Origin: Bradyrhizobium sp. SK17
GTDB lineage: Bacteria; Pseudomonadota; Alphaproteobacteria; Rhizobiales; Xanthobacteraceae
Length of the DNA stretch: 64,000 bases
Assembly (NCBI RefSeq): GCF_002831585.1
Contig: NZ_CP025113.1
Span: 6,773,001-6,837,000, forward strand
Direction: 5' to 3'
Shown here: positions 56,183 to 64,000 of the stretch, in pieces
How the letters are laid out: every line of letters starts with the position of its first letter
Numbering within the stretch: the first letter of the stretch is position 1
Position numbers and translations under genes: made by a program
Notes under the pieces: model-generated
Seen by the model: only the letters and a program-made list of their open reading frames with translations
What the model was told of the DNA's origin: nothing
Database searches by the model: none

Positions 56183-56857
56183 TCATTCCCCGTAGTGGCG
56201 CAGCCGGTCGAGGTTGATGATGGTGACCCCGCCATATTCGAGCCGCAGCAGCCCCTCGCGCTCGAGCCGCTTCAGGCATTGGTTGGCATTCTGCCGCGAG
56301 ATGCCCGACAGCGCCCCGATCTCCTCCTGGGTGATCTCCAGGTGCAAGGTGAGGTCGGGGTAGAGGATCGGATTGAACAGCGAGGCGATCGAGCGCGCCA
56401 GCCGCGCCGTCGCGTCCAGCGTCCGGCCATATTCGAGCAGCGCGATGAACTGGCCAAGCCGCTCGTTGAGCGACCCCACCAGAAAGCGGTTGAAGCCGAC
56501 GCTGTTCTCGAACAGCCAGACGAAGGTCCGCCGGTCCATCATCGCCAGTCGCGTGTCGCGCAGCGCGACCACGTCGTAGCGCCGCAGCTCGTTCTTGAGC
56601 ACGGTGCCCTCACCGAACCACGCGCCGGCGGTGAGGCCGGCAAAGCTCGCAGCCTTGCCGCCGCGCGAGACGATGCCCATCCGCGCCAACCCGGTGACGA
56701 TGCCGGTCCAGTACTGGAAATTGTCGCCGCGCATGAAGATGAATTCGTTGGCGCGGTAAGACTTCTCGGAAATGCCGGCGCGCGCGATTTCGATTTCTTG
56801 CTCGCTCAGTTCGCGCGACCAGGCCGCGATGCGCTTCAGGTAATCGGCAGCAATCAT
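56183..56857 (-). CDS. Crp/Fnr family transcriptional regulator
   Basis: A 224-residue regulator: N-terminal cyclic-nucleotide-binding-like beta-roll (residues 15-130, with GAWFGEGTVLKNELRRYDVVAL in place of the cAMP-binding RxS motif), a long dimer helix and a C-terminal HTH (ITQEEIGALSGISRQNANQCLKRLEREGLL). No N-terminal cysteine cluster is seen, so it is not a classical oxygen-sensing Fnr. The recognition helix differs from Crp (SRQNANQCL rather than SRETVGRIL). The effector is unknown. It is transcribed toward gmd, with a 140-bp gap. An inverted repeat 108 bp upstream may be its own operator. Confidence 0.9.
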   Translation of the reverse strand: MIAADYLKRIAAWSRELSEQEIEIARAGISEKSYRANEFIFMRGDNFQYWTGIVTGLARMGIVSRGGKAASFAGLTAGAWFGEGTVLKNELRRYDVVALRDTRLAMMDRRTFVWLFENSVGFNRFLVGSLNERLGQFIALLEYGRTLDATARLARSIASLFNPILYPDLTLHLEITQEEIGALSGISRQNANQCLKRLEREGLLRLEYGGVTIINLDRLRHYGE

Positions 56858-57266
56858 TCTAGCGACGGCATCCCACCCAGGCTACGCCAAGATATTGCAC
56901 TGCAACAACGCCGTGCGCGACGTCAGGAACCCGCTTCCTGGACTGCCAGCTAAAATTCCTGACCAATTGTCGGGCACATGACAATTCAACCTATCGCTTT
57001 CTCGTATGCAGAGCCACCTCGCGTAACGCCGCGCGCAGCACCTCGATGGATCGCTGAGCGAGGAGGACGCGAGAGACGGGCTTGCAGGCGGGTGCGGCGT
57101 TACCGCGCATGATGCAGGCGATCGGGCACACGATGCTCCCGAGCGCCGGCATCATTAGTCGGATGGTTTCCGTCAGCAGCCCATGTAAGATCAAAGTGTA
57201 AGATCGAAGTTGATCGAAGCGAAAGATAAAGAGCGCGCCAAAGCGCCCGTATCTGGAGGGAACAGG
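56858..57266. other. Divergent intergenic region (Crp/Fnr regulator / HAAT system 2)
   Basis: 409 bp between divergent genes. A perfect 7-bp inverted repeat lies at 56965-56986. A 67-codon minus-strand open frame (56991-57194) has no ribosome site I trust. Nothing else stands out. Confidence 0.45.
56965..56986. promoter_or_regulatory. Candidate operator AATTGTC-N8-GACAATT
   Basis: A perfect 7-bp inverted repeat with an 8-bp spacer, 108 bp upstream of the Crp/Fnr-family gene and about 280 bp before the second HAAT operon. The two-fold form fits a dimeric regulator, but the half-sites differ from the usual TTGAT/TGTGA boxes. Confidence 0.3.
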
Positions 57267-58088
57267 GTGGCCAACAGTCTCGAGGTGCGCGGAGTCTCAT
57301 TGCGCTTTGGCGGCGTCCGCGCGCTGACCGATGTGAGCTTCAGCGTCAACGAGGGCGAACTGTTCTCCATCATTGGCCCGAACGGTGCCGGCAAGACCTC
57401 GATCGTCAACTGCATCTCTGGCCGCTACCGTCCGACCGAGGGCCAGCTGTTCTACCGCGGCAAGGACATCACCGGCCTCACCCCGAACGCGCGGCCCCGC
57501 CTCGGCATCGGCCGGACCTTCCAGAATCTCGCGCTGTTCCACCACATGAGCGTGCTCGACAACATCATGGTCGGCCGCCATCATCTCCTGAAGAACAATT
57601 TCATCACCGGGTCGCTGTACTGGCTGACCGGCGCCCGCCGCGAGGAGCTCGAGCACCGCCGCAAGGTCGAGGAGATCATCGACTTCCTCGATCTGCAATC
57701 GGTGCGCAAGGCGACCGCCGGCACCCTGCCCTATGGCTTGCGCAAGCGCGTCGAGCTCGCCCGCGCGATGGCGCTCGAGCCGCAGCTGATCCTGCTCGAC
57801 GAGCCGATGGCCGGCATGAACTTCGAAGAGAAGGAGGACATGGCGCGCTACATCGTCGATCTCAACGAAGAGTTCGGCATGACCGTGATGATGATCGAGC
57901 ACGACATGGGCGTGGTGATGGACATCTCGCACCGCGTCATGGTGCTCGACTTCGGCCGCAAGATCGCCGAAGGCGATCCGGCCACCGTGCTCGCCGATCC
58001 CCACGTCAAGCGCGCCTATCTCGGGGAAGAGGACGAGGTGCTGGTCGATCCCGACGACAAGCCGGCGGTGCGGGAGAGCGCGGCATGA
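57267..58088 (+). CDS. livG: HAAT ABC transporter ATP-binding protein (LivG-like), system 2
   Basis: A 273-residue ATPase. GTG 57267 (MANSLEVRGVSLRFGG) is chosen because GGAGGG lies 8 bases before it; a TTG opening 19 codons upstream lacks a ribosome site. Walker A IGPNGAGKTS (Ser in the last position), Q-loop RTFQNLALF, the LivG-type LPYGLRKRVELARAM signature and Walker B LLDEPMAGMNFEE. It overlaps the acyl-CoA synthetase gene by 4 bp (ATGA). First gene of an operon whose livH, livM, binding protein and livF follow. Confidence 0.92.
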   Translation: MANSLEVRGVSLRFGGVRALTDVSFSVNEGELFSIIGPNGAGKTSIVNCISGRYRPTEGQLFYRGKDITGLTPNARPRLGIGRTFQNLALFHHMSVLDNIMVGRHHLLKNNFITGSLYWLTGARREELEHRRKVEEIIDFLDLQSVRKATAGTLPYGLRKRVELARAMALEPQLILLDEPMAGMNFEEKEDMARYIVDLNEEFGMTVMMIEHDMGVVMDISHRVMVLDFGRKIAEGDPATVLADPHVKRAYLGEEDEVLVDPDDKPAVRESAA

Positions 58089-60013
58089 TGGACTATGCCG
58101 GTCGCGCCGCGCAGGCCGACACCTATCCAAAGCTGCTGCGCCTGAACGCCAGGGAGCACGGCGGCGAGATCGCGCTGCGCGAGAAGGATCTCGGGCTGTG
58201 GCGCGAATTCACCTGGAACGCCTACCAGACCCGCACCCATGATTTCGCGCTCGGCATGGTCGAACTCGGCCTCGGCCACGGCGACGTGATCGGCATCATC
58301 GGCGATAACCGGCCGGACTGGGTCGCGGCCGAAATCGCTGCCCACGCGATCGGCGCGATGAGCCTTGGCCTCTATCGCGACGTGCTGGACGAGGAAGCCG
58401 CCTATCTCCTGACCTATGGCGAGGCCAAGCTGGTGTTCGCCGAGGACGAGGAACAGGTCGACAAGCTGCTCGGCCTGGCCGACCGCGTGCCGCATCTCAA
58501 GCACATCGTCTATTCCGACCCGCGCGGCATGCGCAAATACGACGATCCGCGATTGATGGAGGCGAGCAAGCTCGTTGCGCTGGGCCGCGATCGCGCGACG
58601 CGCGAGCCCGGGTTGTACGACCGGCTGGTCGACGCCACCCGCGGCGAAGACGTCGCGATCCTCTGCACCACCTCGGGCACGACCGCCAACCCGAAGCTTG
58701 CGATGCTCTCGGCCGGACGCGTGCTGCGGCACTGCGCGACCTATCTCGCCTTCGACCCGAAGGGGCCGGATGACGAGTATGTCTCGGTGCTGCCGCTGCC
58801 CTGGATCATGGAGCAGATCTACGCGCTGGGCCAGGCGCTGCTCTCCCGGATGAAGGTCAACTTCGTCGAAGAGCCCGACACGATGATGCACGATTTCCGC
58901 GAGATCGCGCCGACCTTCGTGCTGTTCGCGCCGCGGGTCTGGGAGTCGATCGCGGCCGACGTGCGCGCAGGTGTCATGGATGCCTCGCCGTTCAAGCAGA
59001 GGCTCTACGATCTCGGGATGAAGACCGGGCTCGCGGCGCTCGCCGAGGGCAAGCGTTCTGTCCTCGCCGACCAGATCCTGTTCCGCGCGCTGCGCGACCG
59101 GCTCGGCTTCACCCGGCTGCGCTCGGCGGCGACCGGCGGCGCGGCGCTCGGGCCGGACACCTTCAAGTTCTTCCAGGCGATGGGCGTGCCGCTGCGCACG
59201 CTGTACGGCCAGACCGAGCTGCTCGGCGCCTACACGCTGCATCCAGAAGGCAAGGTCGATCCCGACACGACCGGCGTGCCGATGGCCGACAACATCGAAA
59301 TCCGCATCGACAATGCCGACGTCAACGGCGTCGGCGAGATCGTGGTGCGGCATCCGAATATGTTCCACGGCTACTACAAGAACGCCGAGGCATCGGTCGC
59401 AGACATCAAGGACGGCTGGATGCATTCGGGCGACGCCGGCTACTACAACGACAACCGGCAGCTGGTCGTGATCGACCGCATCAAGGATCTCGCCGAGACC
59501 TCGCGTGGCGAGCGCTTCTCGCCGCAATATATCGAGAACAAGCTGAAATTTTCGCCCTATGTCGCCGAGGCCGTCGTGCTCGGCGCCGGTCGCGACACGC
59601 TGGCCGCCATGATCTGCATCCGCTACTCGATCATCTCGAAATGGGCGGAGAAGAACCGGCTCTCGTTCACGACCTATACCGACCTGTCGTCGCGGCCCGA
59701 GGTCTATGCACTGCTGAAGAAGGAGGTCGAGACCGTCAACGCCACCCTGCCGCCGGCCCAGCGCATCTCGCGCTTCCTGCTGCTCTACAAGGAGCTCGAT
59801 GCCGACGACGGCGAACTGACGCGGACCCGAAAGGTTCGCCGCGGCGTGATCAACGAAAAATACGCAGATATCATCGAGGCAATCTACCGCGGCAAGGCCA
59901 AAATCCCGGTCGACACCGTGATCCGTTTCCAGGACGGCACCACGCAACGTGTCCGCACCACGCTCGAAGTCGTCGATCTCGGCCGCGTTGCGATCGCGGA
60001 GGCCGCGGAATGA
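58085..60013 (+). CDS. AMP-binding acyl-CoA synthetase (long-chain fatty-acid-CoA ligase type)
   Basis: A 642-residue adenylate-forming ligase. The P-loop motif LCTTSGTTANPKLAML is near residue 200, the A5 motif LYGQTELLGAYTLHPEG near 378, the A8-like segment DGWMHSGDAGYYNDNRQLVVIDRIKD near 443, and FSPQYIENKLKFSP follows. Lys at the catalytic A10 site sits in the C-terminal TRTRKVRRGVI. It activates a carboxylic acid to its CoA thioester. Embedded between livG and livH by a 4-bp overlap, it probably traps an acid, perhaps aromatic or fatty, that the same transporter imports. The substrate is inferred. Confidence 0.9.
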   Translation: MMDYAGRAAQADTYPKLLRLNAREHGGEIALREKDLGLWREFTWNAYQTRTHDFALGMVELGLGHGDVIGIIGDNRPDWVAAEIAAHAIGAMSLGLYRDVLDEEAAYLLTYGEAKLVFAEDEEQVDKLLGLADRVPHLKHIVYSDPRGMRKYDDPRLMEASKLVALGRDRATREPGLYDRLVDATRGEDVAILCTTSGTTANPKLAMLSAGRVLRHCATYLAFDPKGPDDEYVSVLPLPWIMEQIYALGQALLSRMKVNFVEEPDTMMHDFREIAPTFVLFAPRVWESIAADVRAGVMDASPFKQRLYDLGMKTGLAALAEGKRSVLADQILFRALRDRLGFTRLRSAATGGAALGPDTFKFFQAMGVPLRTLYGQTELLGAYTLHPEGKVDPDTTGVPMADNIEIRIDNADVNGVGEIVVRHPNMFHGYYKNAEASVADIKDGWMHSGDAGYYNDNRQLVVIDRIKDLAETSRGERFSPQYIENKLKFSPYVAEAVVLGAGRDTLAAMICIRYSIISKWAEKNRLSFTTYTDLSSRPEVYALLKKEVETVNATLPPAQRISRFLLLYKELDADDGELTRTRKVRRGVINEKYADIIEAIYRGKAKIPVDTVIRFQDGTTQRVRTTLEVVDLGRVAIAEAAE

Positions 60014-60050
60014 TCGAGTTGCGAGAACAGAGCACGCTGCCAGTCGATAC

Positions 60051-60199
60051 GCCCTCTCCCCTTGTGGGAGAGGGCAACTGCGCTGGCCAACGCACCCTCG
60101 CTTCGGTGAGGGGTCCTCTCTCAACGATCCCGATGCGGAGACAACCCCTCACCCGGCTTCGCTTTGCGAAGCCACCCTCTCCCACAAGGGGAGAGGGTG
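60051..60199. repeat. Large palindromic intergenic repeat (family 6, copy B)
   Basis: The ends are inverted copies: GCCCTCTCCCCTTGTGGGAG at the left and CCCACAAGGGGAGAGGG at the right, each a hairpin in its own right. A GGTGAGGGG/CCCCTCACC pair lies inside. It sits between the acyl-CoA synthetase and livH genes. Confidence 0.85.
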
Positions 60200-60227
60200 C
60201 TGGCGCCGTTCGGAGCGACCACACCCC

Positions 60228-61121
60228 ATGAACACCCAGTTCCTGATCCAGCTCATCGTCAACGGCCTCGTGGTCGGCACGCTCTATGGCGTGGTCGCGA
60301 TGTCGTTCGTGCTGATCTACAAGGCGACCCAGGTCGTCAACTTCGCGCAGGGTGAACTGCTGCTGGTCGGCGCCTGGGTGTGCTGGGCGCTGCTGACCAA
60401 GTATCAATTGCCGTTCTGGATCGGCATGCCGATCACGCTGGTGTTCATGTTCATCTTCGGCATCGCGATCCAGGTCGTGATCCTGCGCCCGATGATCGGC
60501 GAACCGATCATCTCCGTGATCATGGTGACGATCGGCCTGTCGACCGTGTTCCAGGCCGCGCTGAAGTGGATCTTCGGCGTCAACCCGCAGCCGTTCCCGC
60601 AGATCTTCCAGAGCCAGTCGATCAGCCTGTTCGGGCTCCAGATCCAGACCGTCTACGTCATGAGCCTCGTGGTCTCGCTCGCCATGATGGTCGGCATGGC
60701 CTGGTTCTTCCGCGCCTCCAAATATGGCCTGGCGATGCGCGCCACCGCGTTCAACCAGCAGGTCGCACAGTCGCTCGGCATCTCCGTGAAGAGCGTGTTC
60801 GCGATGGCCTGGGCGATCTCGGCCACGGTCTCGGCGGTCGCCGGTGTCGTGGTTGCCGTCGTCAACGGCGTGTCGTCCGGCCTCTCCGCCTACGGCATCA
60901 AGGTGTTTCCGGCCGCGATCCTCGGCGGGCTCGACTCGGTCGGCGGCGCCGTGCTCGGCGGCATCATCATCGGGCTCCTGGAAAACGTCGCCCAATATGT
61001 CGACAGCGAATATCTGCACTGGGGCAATCTCTACGAGATCGCGCCGTTCTACGTCCTGATCATCATCCTGATGATCAAGCCGTATGGGCTGTTCGGCACC
61101 AAGGACATCGAGCGGGTCTAG
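60228..61121 (+). CDS. livH: HAAT ABC transporter permease (LivH-like), system 2
   Basis: A 297-residue permease starting MNTQFLIQLIVNGLVVGTLYG. The LivH hallmark SFVLIYKATQVVNFAQGELL is at residues 25-45, the coupling loop SKYGLAMRATAFNQQVAQSLGI near 165, and AILGGLDSVGGAVLGGIIIG in the last third. Long in-frame extensions upstream run through the repeat and are not coding. Confidence 0.92.
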   Translation: MNTQFLIQLIVNGLVVGTLYGVVAMSFVLIYKATQVVNFAQGELLLVGAWVCWALLTKYQLPFWIGMPITLVFMFIFGIAIQVVILRPMIGEPIISVIMVTIGLSTVFQAALKWIFGVNPQPFPQIFQSQSISLFGLQIQTVYVMSLVVSLAMMVGMAWFFRASKYGLAMRATAFNQQVAQSLGISVKSVFAMAWAISATVSAVAGVVVAVVNGVSSGLSAYGIKVFPAAILGGLDSVGGAVLGGIIIGLLENVAQYVDSEYLHWGNLYEIAPFYVLIIILMIKPYGLFGTKDIERV

Positions 61122-61167
61122 GCATGATCGCCGAAAAGTGGAAACCGGTCTTCGGAAACGATCATGC
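61122..61167. repeat. GCATGATC...GATCATGC intergenic repeat
   Basis: GCATGATCGCCGAAAAGTGG is followed by AAACCGGTCTTCGG and closes with GATCATGC. This 46-bp palindromic unit matches an element I recognise as widespread in Rhizobiales genomes. It lies between livH and livM of system 2. Confidence 0.85.
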
Positions 61168-61225
61168 CCAGACAAAAAGGGGCGTGACGATGACTTCACC
61201 CCGGCAGGGAGCACAGTAGAGCCCC

Positions 61226-62299
61226 ATGGCAACGAGCACCCTCATCCCGTCGGGCGACTTCCGCACCAGCTACGCGGCCGACACCACGATCTTCCCGACC
61301 ACAGCCAGCCGCAATTGCGCGATTCTCGGCATCATCGTCGCCTGCTTCGCGCCGATGCTGCTGTCCAACTACCTGCTCTCGATCGCGATCCAGATCGGCA
61401 TCTTCGCGATCGCGGCGCTCGGCCTCAACGTGCTGGTCGGCTTCACCGGCCAGATCTCGATCGGACACGCCGCGTTCTTCCTGTTCGGCGCCTTCACCTC
61501 GGCCTACATCTCCAACAACCTGCCGATCCCGGTGTTCTTCGCGATTCCGCTTGCCGGTGTGGTCACGGCGCTGGTCGGCCTGATCTTCGGCGTGCCGGCG
61601 GCGCGATTGAAGGGCCTCTATCTCGTCATCGCCACGCTTGCCGCGCAGTACATCCTGCTCGACTTCTTCTCGCGCGCCGACTGGTTCTCGGGCGGTTCGG
61701 TGCCGGCCAGCGCCAATCCGTTCTCGATCTTCGGCTATACGCTGCGCGGCGACCGGCAGTATTTCTACGTCGTGCTCGCCTACATGGTGATCAGCTATCT
61801 GCTGGTCACCAATCTGATGCGTACCCGCGACGGCCGTGCGTTGGTCGCGATCCGCGACCACTATCTCTCGGCCGAGATCATGGGCATCAACCTGACCAAG
61901 TACCGGACACTGTCGTTCGGGCTTGCCGCGTTCTTCGCCGGCATCGCCGGCGCGCTGTACGCGCATTATCAGCTGGTGGTCTCGCAGGAGGGCTTTGGCA
62001 TCGAGCGTTCGGTGCTGTTCCTCGCGATGGTCATCATCGGCGGCACCGGCTCGGTGATGGGCACGCTGATGGGCACCGCCTTCGTCGTGCTGCTGCCGGA
62101 ATCGATGGAATGGCTGAGCGCCTGGCTGAAGGGCGGCGCCATCGACAAGGCGCTGCAACTCAACAACAACATCACCTTCCTGCGCGAGATCGCGATCGGC
62201 CTGATCATCATCGGCTTCCTGATGTTCGAGCCGGACGGGCTCGCGCATCGCTGGCGGCAGATCAAGGCCTACTGGAAACTCTACCCGTTCTCGCACTGA
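61226..62299 (+). CDS. livM: HAAT ABC transporter permease (LivM-like), system 2
   Basis: A 357-residue permease with a 35-residue N-terminal extension before the first membrane segment. LivM blocks are LNVLVGFTGQISIGHAAFFLFGAFT, MRTRDGRALVAIRDHYLSAEIMGI (coupling loop) and MVIIGGTGSVMGTLMGTAFV. The C-terminal tail FEPDGLAHRWRQIKAYWKLYPFSH matches LivM members in aromatic-acid-type HAAT operons. It precedes the binding-protein gene by 56 bp. Confidence 0.92.
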   Translation: MATSTLIPSGDFRTSYAADTTIFPTTASRNCAILGIIVACFAPMLLSNYLLSIAIQIGIFAIAALGLNVLVGFTGQISIGHAAFFLFGAFTSAYISNNLPIPVFFAIPLAGVVTALVGLIFGVPAARLKGLYLVIATLAAQYILLDFFSRADWFSGGSVPASANPFSIFGYTLRGDRQYFYVVLAYMVISYLLVTNLMRTRDGRALVAIRDHYLSAEIMGINLTKYRTLSFGLAAFFAGIAGALYAHYQLVVSQEGFGIERSVLFLAMVIIGGTGSVMGTLMGTAFVVLLPESMEWLSAWLKGGAIDKALQLNNNITFLREIAIGLIIIGFLMFEPDGLAHRWRQIKAYWKLYPFSH

Positions 62300-62355
62300 C
62301 GCAGACGGAATATGACCCAACGATCGGTTCAATAAATAACAGGAGGAAACCAACA

Positions 62356-63639
62356 ATGACGATTAGATCCCTTTTGAGCTCGGTCTCCCTGGCGCTGCTG
62401 ATCGGCGGCGCGGCCAGCGCCGCGCAGGCGCAGATCGCCATCGGCCATCTCCAGGACCTCTCGGGCGGCACCTCCGACGTCGGCACGCCCTACGGCCAGG
62501 GCGTCGCCGATACCTTTGCCTGGGTCAACAAGAACGGCGGCGTCGGCGGCAAGCAGCTCAATGTCGACAGCAACGACTACGGTTACCAGGTGCCGCGTGC
62601 CATCGCGCTGTACAAGAAGTGGTCGGCGCCCGACAACAAGGTGGCCGCGATCATGGGCTGGGGCACCGCGGATACCGAGGCGCTGACCGGCTTCCTGGCG
62701 CAGGACAAGATTCCCGATCTGTCGGGCTCCTACGCCGCCGCGCTGACCGATCCCGAAGGCACCAGCGGCAAGGCCAAGCCGGCGCCGTACAACTTCTTCT
62801 ATGGCCCGAGTTATTCGGACGCGCTGCGCGCCGAACTGACCTGGGCGGCTGAGGACTGGAAGGCCAAGGGCAAGCCCGGCAAGCCCAAATTCGTCCATAT
62901 GGGTGCCAACCATCCCTACCCGAACGCCCCGAAGGCGGCCGGCGAGGCGCTCGCGGCCGAGCTCGGCTTCGAGGTGCTGCCGCCGCTGGTATTCGCGCTG
63001 TCGCCCGGCGACTACTCGGCGCAGTGCCTGAGCCTGAAGAGCTCCGGCGCCAACTACGCCTATCTCGGCAACACCGCCGCTTCCAACATCTCGGTCATGA
63101 AGGCCTGCAAGACCGCCGGCGTCGACGTCCAGTTCCTCAGCAACGTCTGGGGCATGGACGAGAACGCCGCCAAGACCGCGGGGGATGCCGCCGATGGCGT
63201 GATCTTCCCGCTGCGCACCGCGGTCGGCTGGGGCGGCAACGCGCCCGGCATGAAGACGGTGATGGAGATCTCCAAGATGTCCGACCCGTCGGGCAAGGTC
63301 TATCGCCCGGTGCACTACATCGCCGGCGTCTGCAGCGCGCTGTACATGAAGGAGGCACTGGATTGGGCGGCGAAGAACGGCGGCGCCACCGGCGAGAACG
63401 TCGCCAAGGGCTTCTACCAGAAGAAGGACTGGGTGCCGGCCGGCATGGACGGGGTCTGCAATCCCTCGACCTGGACCGAGAAGGATCATCGCCCGACCAC
63501 GAAGGTCGACCTCTATCGCTCGAAGGTCTCCGGCGCGACCGACGGCGACATCAACGAGCTGATGAGCAAGGGCACGATCAAGCTCGAGAAGGTGAAGACC
63601 GTCGACCTGCCGCGCAAGCCGGAATGGTTTGGCTGGTGA
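62356..63639 (+). CDS. HAAT ABC transporter substrate-binding protein (LivK-like), system 2
   Basis: A 427-residue periplasmic binding protein. Its ATG has an AGGAGGAAACC ribosome site, among the best in the window, which suits an abundant protein. The signal peptide is MTIRSLLSSVSLALLIGGAA (cleavage near AQA-QIA); the mature part begins IAIGHLQDLSGGTSDVGTPYG. The fold is LivK-like, with two Cys-containing loops (SAQCLSLKSSGANYAYLG and VMKACKTAGV) and the C-terminal PRKPEWFGW. The ligand is unknown; the acyl-CoA synthetase in the operon suggests a carboxylic acid. Confidence 0.92.
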   Translation: MTIRSLLSSVSLALLIGGAASAAQAQIAIGHLQDLSGGTSDVGTPYGQGVADTFAWVNKNGGVGGKQLNVDSNDYGYQVPRAIALYKKWSAPDNKVAAIMGWGTADTEALTGFLAQDKIPDLSGSYAAALTDPEGTSGKAKPAPYNFFYGPSYSDALRAELTWAAEDWKAKGKPGKPKFVHMGANHPYPNAPKAAGEALAAELGFEVLPPLVFALSPGDYSAQCLSLKSSGANYAYLGNTAASNISVMKACKTAGVDVQFLSNVWGMDENAAKTAGDAADGVIFPLRTAVGWGGNAPGMKTVMEISKMSDPSGKVYRPVHYIAGVCSALYMKEALDWAAKNGGATGENVAKGFYQKKDWVPAGMDGVCNPSTWTEKDHRPTTKVDLYRSKVSGATDGDINELMSKGTIKLEKVKTVDLPRKPEWFGW

Positions 63640-63678
63640 GGTCGTGAGGCTGCGACAGGCGCAGCCTCGACAACAATC

Positions 63679-63782
63679 GTCATCCCCCGCGAAAGCGGGG
63701 GATCCAGTACGCCGCGCTCTCACGATTTGACCGCTGGCGCCTCTGGAATACTGGGTCACCCGCACGAAACGCGGGTGACGAC
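63679..63782. repeat. Intergenic repeat (family 3, copy B)
   Basis: About 100 bp related to 38233-38334 through GATCCAGTACGCCGCG, CCTCTGGAATACTGG and TCACCCGC. Its ends are small hairpins: CCCCCGCGAAAGCGGGGG at the left and TCACCCGC...GCGGGTGA at the right. Confidence 0.85.
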
Positions 63783-63802
63783 AGTGGAGAGTGACCAGAA
63801 CC

Positions 63803-64000
63803 ATGAACGAAACCATCGAAGCCACCCGTCCGGGGCCGACGGCGGTCCCACCACCGCCGCTGCTCAGCATCAACAACATCGAGGTCGTCTATGACGACGT
63901 CATCCTGGTGCTGCGCGGGCTCAGCCTCGAAGTGCCGAAGGGCGCGATCGTCGCGCTGCTCGGCGCCAATGGCGCCGGCAAGTCGACCACGCTGAAGGCG
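63803..64000 (+). CDS. livF: HAAT ABC transporter ATP-binding protein (LivF-like), system 2 (partial)
   Basis: Only the first 66 codons are in the window. A hydrophilic, Pro-rich leader of about 20 residues precedes LLSINNIEVVYDDVILVLRG and the Walker A motif LLGANGAGKSTTLKA at the right edge. The VILVLRGLSLEVPKG spacing is LivF-like, and livG of the same system is already present upstream, so this is the second ATPase. Confidence 0.88.
   Translation, partial: MNETIEATRPGPTAVPPPPLLSINNIEVVYDDVILVLRGLSLEVPKGAIVALLGANGAGKSTTLKA

Noticed and set aside
56991..57194. Minus-strand 67-codon open frame in the region left of HAAT system 2
   Set aside because: No convincing ribosome site, signal peptide or motif; possible but unsupported.
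58016..60124. Minus-strand open frame of 702 codons opposite the acyl-CoA synthetase
   Set aside because: Antisense shadow of a complete ligase with all motifs; composition is biased and non-homologous.
61084..62355. In-frame upstream extension of the system 2 binding protein
   Set aside because: It runs across livM in another frame; the signal peptide and AGGAGGA site define the true start at 62356.

Overview
The window looks like a chromosomal segment of a Bradyrhizobium-type alphaproteobacterium (Nitrobacteraceae). The basis is high GC with NNC/NNG codon use, a dense set of branched-chain-amino-acid-type (HAAT) ABC transporters, a large LPS locus, and the small palindromic intergenic repeats typical of that family. 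This is inference from content; no marker rRNA or tRNA gene is present. I saw no CRISPR array, insertion sequence, prophage or tRNA gene.

Layout. (a) 1-3648: start of a membrane-anchored or exported protein (probable cytochrome c), a CHRD-domain secreted protein, a cytochrome c' and a form-II CoxL-like molybdenum hydroxylase large subunit. (b) 3777-24831: a surface-polysaccharide locus. It holds MurJ, an aminotransferase/oxidoreductase pair resembling GnnB/GnnA, ManC, a flippase-like membrane protein, a WecA/WreU-like initiating transferase, a 4-reductase-like SDR, glycosyltransferases, a WbpM/FlaA1-like dehydratase, an O-antigen ligase, HldE, HldD, a frameshifted heptosyltransferase WaaF, an LpcC-like mannosyltransferase, GalE and an MsbA-like exporter. 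(c) 24903-33813: an unknown lower-GC membrane protein, a FAH-family hydrolase, a small secreted protein, an SPW-repeat protein, two MFS carriers, malic enzyme and an LpxO-like hydroxylase. (d) 34170-38121: a frameshifted HAAT solute-binding protein, a flavoprotein oxidoreductase and an IclR regulator. (e) 38446-42686: a SAM-cycle group, with an HTH-methyltransferase fusion upstream of metK and ahcY. (f) 42858-44584: a frameshifted secreted TPR-caspase-like protein. (g) 44696-50548: a livK-H-M-G-F operon ending in a MetE-like gene. (h) 50798-56857: a 40-bp perfect palindrome, a lipoprotein, a phosphodiesterase, PurU, a HemD-like protein, the GDP-fucose pair fcl/gmd and a Crp/Fnr regulator. (i) 57267-64000: a second HAAT operon with an embedded acyl-CoA synthetase, running off the right edge.

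Working together. ManC supplies GDP-mannose and Gmd/Fcl convert it to GDP-fucose. The dehydratase, SDR and WecA-like protein fit a route to UDP-QuiNAc and its transfer to undecaprenyl phosphate. HldE/HldD make ADP-heptose. The O-antigen ligase and MsbA-like exporter act in LPS assembly. The GnnA/GnnB-like pair could supply the 2,3-diaminoglucose lipid A backbone known in Bradyrhizobium.

A caution: three genes (waaF, the HAAT binding protein, the TPR-caspase) are each broken by what looks like a one-base deletion in a short G or C run, and each is otherwise intact. Three such events in 64 kb point to consensus errors at homopolymers at least as strongly as to real pseudogenes.
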